A stretch of 64,000 nucleotides of DNA from the NCBI GenBank assembly GCA_947396885.1, contig OX377204.1:96420728-96484727 (forward strand). The letters are read 5' to 3'. The stretch is from Heligmosomoides polygyrus polygyrus. Taxonomy: Eukaryota; Nematoda; Chromadorea; Rhabditida; Heligmosomidae. A program made the translations under genes and the position numbers. Shown here in pieces: positions 10,501 through 18,900 of the stretch (positions within the stretch are counted from its first letter, which is position 1; every line of letters starts with the position of its first letter). The notes beneath the pieces are model-generated. The model was given only the letters and a program-made list of their open reading frames with translations. It had not been told where the DNA came from and did not search any database.

Positions 10501-13456
10501 GGGCCTCAAGCCTGCACAGCTTCTGCTGATCGGACGGGAATGCTCCGCGCCATTACACCGCCGGTGTTGAAGGAACGCAACATCCACACATTCAGGGACC
10601 CGTCATCACTCAACCGATATTGATAAGTAGCTTCTATAACGTCGCAGAATCCGATGACGGAAGTATAAACTCCGGTAAAGTCATCCTTCCGATATCGATT
10701 AGCAGCGTGGGCGATCAATATTGGCTTCCCTGCTCGATGCGTCGTCTAAGGGGCTTATCTATACAATTTTCACATTATATTGGACGCTTTTGAAATCAAA
10801 ATTAGAGAATTTAAAACCTCCAAGAACGTTTAAATGTCTTTTCGTGCACACAAAATTCAGTGTCTTTCTTTGAAAGCTTTCAAAAAAATTTAATTTTTAA
10901 TTAAAATAATGTTTTTAAATTCATTTCCATGTGCAGAAAGCAATTTTTAGTGCCCAATGTCCATCTGATCTTTCATAGATGGTTCAGACGAAGTGTCACC
11001 CATGTCATGCCGAGAGTGACAGAAGACGTGTCACCGATGTCGCTCAACAGGCGTCGGGTCCAGAAGAGGTGTCACCCACAGGGGGGCTGCATAGTAATGG
11101 GGATCACTAAAGGAGGAACCAGCAAAGAGGATATCACTGAAGGGGGACCTATATTGGGGAACCAGTGAAGGAGACCGGGGAAGGAGAGACCAGTAAGAGG
11201 GCACCAGTGACGGGAGACCAGAAGGAGGGCCGGTATAGGGGACCAGTAAGGGGGTACCGGTGAAAGGGAGGTCAGTAAGGGGGACCGGTATAGGGGGACC
11301 AGTAAGGGGGTATCAGTGAAGGATGCCAGCAAAGGGAAGGGCAGTAAGGGGGGGGGGGACCAGAAAGTATGGACCAGTGAAGGTGGGACCAGTGAAGGGA
11401 ACCGGTTAAGGTACACCAGTAAGGGGAGGGGGACCAGTGAAAGGGTATCAGTGAAAGGGAGATCAGTGCCAAATTTAAATATGTAGCCGGATTCATCAAC
11501 GTTCCCGGGAACGTTCCCGACTTCACTCGCGAAGCGATCAGGTAAGAGAGCGAGGCGGGAGGAGGGGAGAGAGATGATAGATGAGGTGAGAGAGCGAGGC
11601 GGGATAGAGAGGCCAGAGATGATAAGGCATATCTCCCGCTCCCGCCCCTTCATGTATCCTGCTACTGGGGCCGTATGCTCGTCTACCCCGAGTCTCCCCC
11701 AATGGGGGATTGGGGCGTGGTATAATATGCTGATATTGATTGATTCTCCCCCAACGGGGGAACACGAGCATACGGCCCCTGGTCTCTTATAGACGTCGAG
11801 TAACAGGCGTCCGGGTTCAGAAGAGGTGTCACCCACGTCAGTAAAGGGGAGGGGAGGGGTTGTGCAGTAATGGGGATCACTAAAGGGGACCAGCAAAGAG
11901 GAGACCACTGAAGGGGGACCTATATTGGGGAACCAGTGAAGGAGACCGGGGAAGGAGAGACCAGTAAGAGGACACCAGTGAAGGGAGACCAGAAGGAGGG
12001 CCGGTATAGGGGGACCGGTATAGGGGGACCAGTAAGGGGGTACCGTGAAAAGGAGGTCAGTAAGGGGGACCGGTATAGGGGGACCAGTGAGGGGGTATCA
12101 GTGAAGAATGCCAGCAAAGTGGAGAGCAGTAGGGGGGGGGGGGGGGGGGGACCAGCAAATACGGACTAGTCAATGGGACCAGTGAAGGGAACCGGATAAG
12201 GTTAAGGGCACCAATAAGGGGGGGGGGTGGCAGTGAAAGGGTATCAGTGAAGGGAGGTCAGTGTGGGGGGGGGAGGGGGGATCGGGATAAGGGACCAGTA
12301 AGGGGGTATGAGTGAAGGATGCCAGCAAAGGGGAGAGGGGAGAACAGTAAAGGGGACCAGAAAGTACGGACCAGTGAAGTGGAGACCAGAAGGAGGACCG
12401 GTATAGGGGGACCAGTAAGGGGGTACTGGTGAAGGGAGATGAGTAAGGGGGGACCGGTACAAGGGACCACTAAGGGGGTATCAATGAAGGATGCCAGCCA
12501 AGGGAAGAGCAGTAAGGGGGGACCAGCGGGTACGGGCCAGTCAATGGGACCAGTGAAGGGAACCGGTTAAGGGGCACCAATAAGGAGGGAGGGGGCAGTG
12601 AAACGGTATCAGTGAAGGGGAGACCAGTAAATACCGAATCTCGTTTATGATTTCGAAGGTTAAGCACTTCGGATGAGAGACCCACGATCTCTTGTGAATA
12701 GGCCTCATAGGAGTTTTGAAGATTCTGTCTTACCATATCTCACTATTCCATATAATAAAAACAGTTTTTAATGTAATGAAGGTAAGAAGGCCTAAGGGCT
12801 CGTTTAGTGTGCGAGCGACGCGCGACGCGATGCCATTGTAGTGGCCGATTTGATCAATCGCGTCGCTCGATCAATTTGGCCATTACGCATGCATCGCGTC
12901 GCGCCTCGCGCGCACACTAAACGACCCCTAAGGCCTTGTTTTAATTTTTTTTTTCATAACCGAATAACTCTAGTCAAGAACGATGAAAACCAACACAATT
13001 TGGAGCTTAGTTTACTTATGCCTTAAGGGGTCGTCTAGTGTGCACGTGACGCGCGACGCGATGTTATGGTGAGCTCCCATATCGATCGCGCGGCGCGATG
13101 CATGCATAGTGGCCAGATTGATCGAGCGACGCGATTGATCAATTCGGCCACTACACATGGCATCGCGTCGCGCGTCGCGCGCACACTAAACAAGGGCTAA
13201 GGCAGAAAAGAAGACGGTCGGGGTGTTTTATTCTCGGGGTTTGGCCCAACCAGACGTTTGGCGCTGAATTTCTGGCATGGAAATATAATAGATCTCGCGA
13301 TGGGTGTTACAAATTCTTCACTAACGAACAGTATCTTCAACTATAAATCTCAACTGCTCTACTCCATCTTGAAGTCTCATTTTTCAGGAGCGTCAATCTC
13401 ATGAGAATACCCGACGAGAGTTGGAAAGGCTCAGGACACAACTCGATAAAAGATGA
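1592..13456 (+). CDS. Coiled-coil protein gene, last four exons
   Basis: Four exons join in phase: 1592-1729, 4187-4367, 10142-10282 and 13388-13456. Acceptors are TTTCAG or CCACAG and donors are GTAAGC or GTGAGC/GTGAGT. They give 175 residues ending at TGA, followed by two AATAAA signals at 13473 and 13485. The 1592 exon opens in phase 2, so the gene begins upstream of what I can see. The first two exons encode a Ser/Thr/Asn-rich segment. The last two encode a charged heptad-like helix (EIAELARCQQNLERAYQEKR, then RRELERLRTQLDKR), so a C-terminal coiled coil is likely. I do not recognise the family, and more exons could exist between these. The second recognised intron hosts a complete RTE retrotransposon in antisense, and the third holds GA-rich minisatellites. 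The neighbour at 14109 converges on it. Confidence 0.7.
1740..2090. repeat. Fragment of the GATTACGGTAGGTTACGG TIR family
   Basis: It contains CGATTACGGTAGGTTACGG, GAGTAAGGCTGCCGAGGTC, GGGTGCTGGTCACGAATAC and a mirrored TACCTACCGTAATCGGCC. These motifs are shared with copies at 16490, 40740, 52074 and 55300. It lies in the first visible intron of the coiled-coil gene. Confidence 0.5.
2253..2386. mobile_element. Hairpin MITE, PIF/Harbinger-like (chain member 1)
   Basis: The element is palindromic. It starts GGGCCCGTTTATACTTCG and ends GAAGTATAAACGGGGCC, with the core AATTGATCGAGCGACACG / CAATTTGGCCACTATACATG. It is flanked by TTA at 2250-2252 and 2387-2389. G-rich termini plus a TWA target duplication fit PIF/Harbinger MITEs (family knowledge). 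Confidence 0.75.
2390..2519. mobile_element. Hairpin MITE, ATCGATATC family (chain member 2)
   Basis: It starts GCCCTGATTTATAGTTGC and ends GCAAGTGTAAAGTAGGGC. The interior has GGAATAGATATCGATC and CGAAAAATCCATATC. It shares the TTA at 2387-2389 with the previous MITE and the TTA at 2520-2522 with the next. Confidence 0.7.
2523..2918. mobile_element. GC-rich hairpin MITE (chain member 3)
   Basis: This 396-bp palindrome starts AGCCCCTTTCATACTCGTCC and ends GGACGAGTATGAAAGGGGCT, flanked by TTA on both sides. The arms carry (GGC)n/(GCC)n runs, so the GC content is extreme. Its open frames on both strands are compositional artefacts rather than genes. Confidence 0.75.
3523..3649. mobile_element. 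Hairpin MITE, TTTAGTG family
   Basis: It is palindromic, starting GGGGTCGCTTAGTGCGCG and ending CGCGCACACTAAATGAGCCC, with TTA on both sides. The core is GATTAATCGCATCGCTCG. Relatives lie at 12796 and 13027. Confidence 0.7.
4368..5262. other. Intron; no gene seen, repeat near the RTE insertion
   Basis: No convincing coding exon was found. From about 4955 the sequence (ATAACAACCTTGGGAG, GCGCCCTGCATTTTA) resembles 8440-8720, so the RTE element appears to have landed in an older dispersed repeat that now flanks it on both sides. Confidence 0.5.
5274..6845 (-). CDS. RTE reverse transcriptase domain, frameshifted from the endonuclease
   Basis: This is the C-terminal half of the RTE polyprotein, which copies the element's RNA at the nicked site. 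No ATG begins it; the frame opens at GTG, overlapping the endonuclease stop by 4 bases. Reverse-transcriptase blocks in order: KATGPDDLPADLW (50-62), SYRPIRLLS (110-118), QCGFVSGCGT (142-151), AFLDLERAFD (175-184), GVHQGSALSP (234-243) and catalytic YADD (267-270). A thumb follows, and then a basic C-terminus with RPRGRPKQRW. It ends at TAA 11 bases inside the 3' insertion edge. All key residues look intact, so restoring one base would leave a full-length open frame (inference). Confidence 0.9.
   Translation of the reverse strand: MKRWHDYFEEISNVEFEHPAVPFASPVYGPVQKITVSETEAALRKMKSGKATGPDDLPADLWKSKGWCPADWLTAFFNQVVAEKKVPEGWQQSTTIPIWKKKGSPADCASYRPIRLLSHTMKIFERIVDGRIRDVVQLSTNQCGFVSGCGTVDAIHAVRLLLEKHREKQKPVHFAFLDLERAFDLVPRDVIWYALRQHGFPEELIEWVRILYSCPRSRVRAPAGTSMEFPISVGVHQGSALSPLLFVVVMDAISRDLQMATPWTLLYADDVMLACENKTELERQAQAWCDRLALFGLKLNVKKTEYLTTDVNEHGSIKIDGTELSRVTSFKYLGSTVTSDGSLKMEVNARVSAAWSKWRSLTGVLCDKTIPEYLKSKVYRTVVRPVATYGAECWPVAKEVESRLSVMETKMLRWTAGVTRLDRVRNDTIRQRFGVAPISEKLREARLRWYGHVLRANDDTVCKIGLNLVVPGKRPRGRPKQRWLDTLRLDLEMAGVHPDQAFDRENWRHHTRRADPAIKRDRR
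6842..8296 (-). CDS. RTE endonuclease domain, 484 codons
   Basis: This is the N-terminal half of the RTE polyprotein, an AP-like endonuclease that nicks the genomic target to prime reverse transcription. Visible motifs are LNVGT (residues 74-78), QETRW (101-105), YAPQ (171-174), GDLNGHVG (206-213), QIDYVL (271-276) and QHRP (299-302). They are in the expected order, with the catalytic Asn, Glu, Tyr, Asp and His positions present. The frame stops at TGA (6842-6844) right after an A4 run. The next frame continues with the sequence that normally follows, so the stop is best explained by loss of one A. The N-terminal 70 residues are less clearly conserved, and the true start could be a later Met. 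Confidence 0.85.
   Translation of the reverse strand: MTGRPTNILCHIIWLMTLQSSRDNATASVGADAHSQSPASVKSVRGSLMRGRHRGATELVRKSRNVGKTRVATLNVGTLTGRSCELVEALERRKIDFCAVQETRWSCSKSRDIGRGFKAVLCGSPRTTSGVGMIVSERFRDSIASVERFDDRLMKIVVAVEERRCHFFSAYAPQTGCSEQTKDEFWSLLDEKTAEVPSQDMVVVAGDLNGHVGATKDGYNCHGGFGYGSCNADGERILEYADSHDLTIVNTKFRKRDSHLISFYSGNAKTQIDYVLVRRRDQGLVTDAKTVPYETVATQHRPLICSLKITPSRCKHVERCGSARIKWWRLKEKEAAVISRIRLPTLTTVDETWKDATDAITRAARLELGTTKPGRRWVDKQAWLWTDDVREKVREKKRLYHVFIGDKTVHNWRNYREAKKAAKKAVAAAKAAYYADVSKKLETRDGERYIYRLAKARCRQAEDIEKFLGINDESGHLLMDHKRP
8413..9329. other. Intronic sequence without recognised gene
   Basis: The stretch 8440-8720 repeats the motif ATAACAACTTTGGCAG / ATAACAACCTTGGGAG and resembles 4955-5262 on the other side of the RTE insertion. 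The rest is AT-rich with no convincing exon. Confidence 0.4.
9330..9640 (+). repeat. tRNA-like dispersed repeat, single arm
   Basis: An A-box-like GGGGCGCAGTGGGTAG is followed about 35 bases later by a B-box-like GGTTCGGTTCTCC. The downstream TTTTAGCATTTCAACTGAC and GACGTCTACAC match the arm of the foldback at 34754-35461. Here only one arm is present. Confidence 0.55.
11080..12625 (+). repeat. GA-rich degenerate minisatellite
   Basis: Short units such as GGGACCAGTAAGGGGGTA, GGACCGGTATAGGGGG and GGGAACCAGTGAAGG recur irregularly. A higher-order copy is clear: 11100-11265 repeats at about 11870-12050. A small palindrome lies at 11667-11780 (GGGGCCGTATGCTCGT and its inverse). The minus-strand open frames here (up to 278 codons, rich in Pro/Leu/Ser) come from repeat composition. 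Confidence 0.8.
12796..12928. mobile_element. Hairpin MITE, TTTAGTG family
   Basis: It starts GGGCTCGTTTAGTGTGCG and ends CGCACACTAAACGACCCC, and is flanked by TAA at 12793-12795 and 12929-12931. The whole element can fold on itself. Confidence 0.75.
13027..13197. mobile_element. Hairpin MITE, TTTAGTG family
   Basis: It starts GGGGTCGTCTAGTGTGC and ends GCGCACACTAAACAAGGGC, and is flanked by TAA. The centre carries an extra CATATCGATCGCGCGGCG stretch compared with 12796. Confidence 0.7.
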
Positions 13457-13880
13457 CTCTTATCATTACGGAAATAAAATATGCAATAAAATCTATTATG
13501 TTGTTGTGTCTACGAAGTCTTTATAGTCTTCCAGAGCTTAAACACCATCACCACCATTCCGAACTGTGGACACATCGAGCCACCAAAAACCCTTTTCACA
13601 TCAAATTGGGTACTTTTCAGATCAAAGCAAGCTTGTTGTAGAATGAAAAATTAGCATTGGGTGGACGCACATACAGACAAACAGACACGGTCAGACGCAT
13701 GGAGGAAATATGATACAATGTCCTCAATTGCTGAACTTGAATCTACGAAAAAAGACAGGATGCTTTATTTCAAAATACAATTCACAAACATCAACAAACA
13801 ACGGAAGAACAGTCGGTTGCCGTCGAAGTGAGCCGAAGTCGCCGTTTGGACTTCATCTGGAACGATATCGCCTATCTCAA

Positions 13881-14095
13881 GACAATTTGCGTTTCAAACC
13901 CGTTGGTTAGTAACCGACCATGAAAGGGTTTGGAACCCAGCACGAAAGGGCGGCCACGCCCCTCGCTGCGTAATAGCAACACGTGCTGCGGGAGGCGTGG
14001 CCTCCTTTCATGCTCGGTTCCAAACCCTTTCATGGTCGGTTACTAGCCAACGGGTTTCAAACCGGTAGGTTCATGGTTTCAAACGCAAATTTGTC
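13881..14095. repeat. Foldback between two convergent genes
   Basis: The left arm GACAATTTGCGTTTCAAACC...GGTTAGTAACCGACCATG is mirrored on the right by CATGGTCGGTTACTAGCC...CGCAAATTTGTC. It lies in the presumed 3' UTR of the minus-strand zinc-finger gene. Confidence 0.7.
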
Positions 14096-14108
14096 CAAGA
14101 TCATGGAT

Positions 14109-15878
14109 TCAGTAGGAAAGAAAAGTGATTCCGCTGTTTACGCCAACCTGACCGCATGCGTCGCTTTGTTCCGGGGATTCTTTTCGACGCCTCATTCTGC
14201 GTTGTTTCGACTCCTCACCATAGTTGGGGAAGCACGACCTCAGAAGACACATCCAATGCGGACGGCTTCCTGCGTCCTCCGGCTCAGGTATGCCGTCGTG
14301 GCGACGTCGGATGTGACGTGTGAACTGAAACTCATGGTCAGCTACGAATTCTCGTCAGATTCCTTTTCGGAAAGAGTCTCATTACGTAAGGTGCTCACGT
14401 CAAATTTGCGGTCAGTGTGGTACTTACAGCGGCTACAACCGTATCGTTTACCAGAGTGGAATTGGACATGCTGCTTCAGCGATTTCCTGAAAAACCATCG
14501 TACCATATAATAAAGCGTTAAAAGATATCGTTCGGCGCCGTGCAGAAATTAGTCATAAATAGGGCGAAAACCGGGGAGAAATTAGTCATAAAATAGCGGA
14601 AAATATCCAGACGTTTTCTACGGGTCTGAGGATCCAGAAGATAAGTCGAAGCCATCGCCCAGCGTGTCTGGGGATTCAGGCGATGGTCAACGGAAGGCCT
14701 TCACAACAGAGTGGAAGCCAATCAATATCGATCGATTTTCTCCTGACAGCAGGGGAAGGCAATCAAAATCGAACGATATTATCGATTTTATCCCAGATTT
14801 AACCGATCAGAATGAGAGTTGACTGATTATGATCGTCGGCGGACGGCTTTCATAGCGAAGTGGAAGCCAATAAATATCGATTAACATTATCGATCTTCTC
14901 TCAGATTTAAGCGATCGGGTGAGAGTTAAGTGATTATAATCGTCGACGGAAGGCCTTCACATCAGGGGGAATTAATATCGATCGATATTATCGATTTTCT
15001 CTCAGATTTAACTGATCATAGTGGGAGCTAAGTGGTTATGATCGTCGACGGAAGGCCTTCACAGCAAGATAGAAGCCAATCAATCACCTGTATCACCTGT
15101 CGTCCCGTTGATCATCGACTTGCTCGAGCGGGCGCCAGCAGCGTCTCCATTCGTCCCTGTCGCGTGCCACAGTGGTCCAATGGATCCTCCTCGCTCGAGG
15201 GACACGAAGAGCGTCATATCGGTCGTTCAGGGCTTTCACGAAGAAGTCCGACCAACGCGTTGGTGGGCGTCCTGGTGTTCTTTTGACATCCCGCGGAATC
15301 CAATCTGTGACAAGATCCAATCTGTGATTTCAGTCACAGAAAGCCAATCAATATCGGTCGATATTATCGATTTTCTCTCAGATTTAACCACCCAGGGTGG
15401 GAGTTAAGTAATGGTGATCGTCGACGCAAGGCCTTCACAGCAGATGGAAGCCAATCAATATCGAATAACATTATCGATCTTCTCTCAGATTTAAGCGATC
15501 GGGTGAGAGTTAAGTGATTATGATCGTCGACGGAAGGCCTTCACATCAGGGGGAATTAATATCGATCGATATTATAGATTTTCACTCAGATTTAACCACC
15601 CAGGGTGGAAGTTAAGTAATGGTGATCGTCGACGGAAGGCCTTCACAGCAGATGGAATCCAATTAATATCGATCGATATTATCGATTTTCTCTCGTTTGA
15701 CTGATCAGAGGATCGTTAACGGAAGGCCTTCACAACATGAAGAATTCAATCAATATCGATCGGTACTACCGATCTTCTCTCAGATTTAACCGATTAGGGA
15801 GGGGACACGCGAGTGTTGTGACGTAGTGCTTCATATCAAGTGGAAAACTTAAATGGGAAGGCCAATATTGATCGATAC

Positions 15879-15951
<73 letters not shown>

Positions 15952-18900
15952 ACTGCAACATCGCGCGAAGCGTGCAAGTGCCAAGCTCGCCGATAGGCCC
16001 CGTTTATATTTCTGATGCCGAGCGACGCGACGTCATGTATAGAGGCCGAACTGATCGATCACGTCGCTCGATCAATGTGGCCCCAACACGTGGCGTCGCG
16101 CTACTCGGCGTCGAAGTATAAACGGGCCCACAGGCGTGACCGAGCACTTGTTAACAATAACACAATACACCAGGACGACCACAACGCATTGGTTGGATTT
16201 CTACGTGAAAGCGCTGAACGTTGTGATAAGCATCGTGTCCCTTGAGCGAGGAGGATCCATTGGAGCACTCTGGCACGCAAAAGGGACGGCTGAAGACGTT
16301 GCTGGCGCAGCTCGAAGAACAACTCGACGATCATAGAGAACAGGTGATGAATCAGGTGGTACTAGAACGGTACTGGAGCCGGTATTATCTGGAGATACCG
16401 CTTTAACACGGAGCCTACGCTCGCAAGGGCCTGACACAGCATCCCAGGTCTCTTTCGCGATCCAGAGTGGCGCCTTAACAGGGTTTCTGGCACCACTGCA
16501 TTTTTGGGACTCCAGAGGACTAGGAGAGGTCGAAAAAAATTTCGGTCAAACTTCGCCTAGAGGGTTGTTTGGGGTGCTGATCACGAATCGACATCCGTTT
16601 TTTTCGCGGAATACGGTAGGTTACGGTAGTTACGGGTGAGTAAGGCTGTCGAGGTCATAATCACCAATTTCGCCCAAACTCAGTGATGCTTATATTGTTG
16701 CCTCGATTAGACCTTCGCCTATCGAAGAGTCTTCCGCAAATTTGCGCGCTCTTTCAGGAGATCGCTACGGGACCATTTGCATCCTGTGCCACTACCATAG
16801 CTCCCCAGATAACCCCTGCAGTCGAGGTTTGGGCGAAATCGGTGTCCATGACCTTAGTCACCGATACCTACTGTAACCTACCGTACTCCAGCGTGAAACA
16901 GTAGGCGGATTTCAGGTTCATGATCAACAACCCACCCCCCTTGGGGCGAAGTTTGGGCGAAATTTTTTTCGACCTCTCCTCGACATTCGGAGTCCCGAAA
17001 GTACAGTAGTGTCGGGTTTTTCCTTACATACATGTCATCGCTGACATTTCGACTCATATTCAAACTATTCTCCAAACGTACTTATCTCTCGATACAATTT
17101 TGTCGCAAAGCATGCATGTAATGGGTTTCTCCACGACTTCTTTCAAGGCTGAACACATTTGCTCTTCAGGTTGAACTGAAATTTTCTAAGACCTGCTCAC
17201 AATACTGAGAAAGCTTTTCAGCTTGAAAGCAAATACTAACCTGTCTCATTGCTGGCATTCTCCTCGGGGTTACCTGCATTCAGTTCGATATTTACACTAG
17301 AATACAACCTTTTTGTCGATTTTTTACTGTGGAAGCATAGGGTGCTTACGTTGAGTCGATGAACTCTAGCAGATTTATCCAATCACGAACGGCTTGCTCA
17401 CTGACTTCTGGAGCGATAGTCCGCGGTTCTCCTGACACTGCTTTCTCCTCGTCGGACTGTAGGTGAAAGATAATGAGAATGGTAATCAAATATGTGCACT
17501 GCCTAATGGTTCCAACCTTTAAGACAGTAGCTGCCGGCGTGACTTCGCTGAAGTGTAGACATTCTGACGGATCGTCTGTGAAGACGACCTCAAGCCCGAG
17601 CCCATTCTAAACATACTTAAGTCGTTGTTCTCAGCAGGAAGCAACGTCGAGTCCGATAATTCACGTCAAATTGAACACTCTCCTAAGCTGGCCTAAGGCT
17701 TTTGAAATCAAAGCGAACTCTTCCAAATTGAAATGACCTTGTGGCTAAATGGCTAAGCAACAGATTCACCAAGATTGTTAGAATAATTTTTTGTTTAAGG
17801 AAAATTTGGTATAGCTTTTAGTCAAGTTTTAAATCATCTACCCAATATGTGAACACAATATTTGAAACTTTAAAAAATTTCGAGAGGGGGAGAAGGAGGA
17901 AAATCGGAGGAAAATTGGTTTGATGCCTTGCTGGAGAGATGAGATGACGTGTTGAAGATAAAGCGATTCCAATTGCAAGAAAAATCATGGTTTAAAGGTT
18001 GCTTTGAAGAGCAGGAAGGCTGCGGTTTATAAGTGCCAAAAAAGAGATTGAGCCATGCCCTCGTCCAAAACGTCGCGATTTCTATTCAACTGATAGCAGA
18101 ATTTCTGTTGGCATAGAGTTTAACACCTGTTAACAATGTATCACCTGTATCACCTGACGTCCCGCTGATCATCGACTTGCTCGAGCGGGCGCGAGCAGCG
18201 TCTCCATTCGTCCCTGTCGCGTGCCAGAGTGCTCCAATGGATCCCCCTCGCTCGAGGGACACGATTAGCGTCATGTCCATCGTTCAGGGCTTTCACGATG
18301 AAGTCCGACCAACGCGTTGGTGGGCGTCCCGGTGTTCTCTTGACATCCCGCGGAGTCCAGTCGGTAAAGGCTCTCGTCCAGCGGGTGTCTGCGAAGCGCA
18401 TTACGTGGCCGGCCCACCTAATTTTCGACAGGCGTATGTAAGGGCAGGGAGTCGGACGTTCTTCGTCTTCTTCGCGACTTCTTCGACGCTCTTGAAAGCT
18501 CCCCAAGCCGCTCGTTTCCTCCTGCTCAGCTCTGGTGCTAGGTCGTTGGCCATGTTGACTTCGCGACCCAGATACACGTAGCTGGAGCATTCGGAGATGT
18601 TCGTTCCGTTGAGCGAGAATGGGGCAGCAGAAACTCATCCGTTCCTCATAAATATCGTCTTCGTGAGATTCAGTTGCAGTCCAACGTTCCCACATACGCG
18701 ATCGAAGTCGGCCAGCATTCGCTCTGCCTGGCTGATGCTCGGTGTTATGAACACGATGTCGTCAGCGAAGCGAAGATGGTGCAGCTGCTGGCTGTCGACC
18801 TTCACTCCCATGTCTTCCCATTCTAGTTCGCGCATGACGTTTTCGAGGGTGGCGCTGAAGAGCCTGTTAACAATGAACAAACAGTTGTAAGAAACACACA

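Noticed and set aside
11072..11908. 278-codon minus-strand ORF
   Set aside because: Pro/Leu/Ser-rich low complexity from the GA minisatellite; no splice or family support.
13983..14510. 175-codon plus-strand ORF
   Set aside because: It is antisense to the last two zinc-finger exons, whose spliced product forms a perfect C2H2 motif.
16356..16490. Minus-strand coding-like stretch ([16 protein letters not shown])
   Set aside because: It could not be joined in phase with the flanking zinc-finger exons and borders a LINE fragment; likely repeat-derived.
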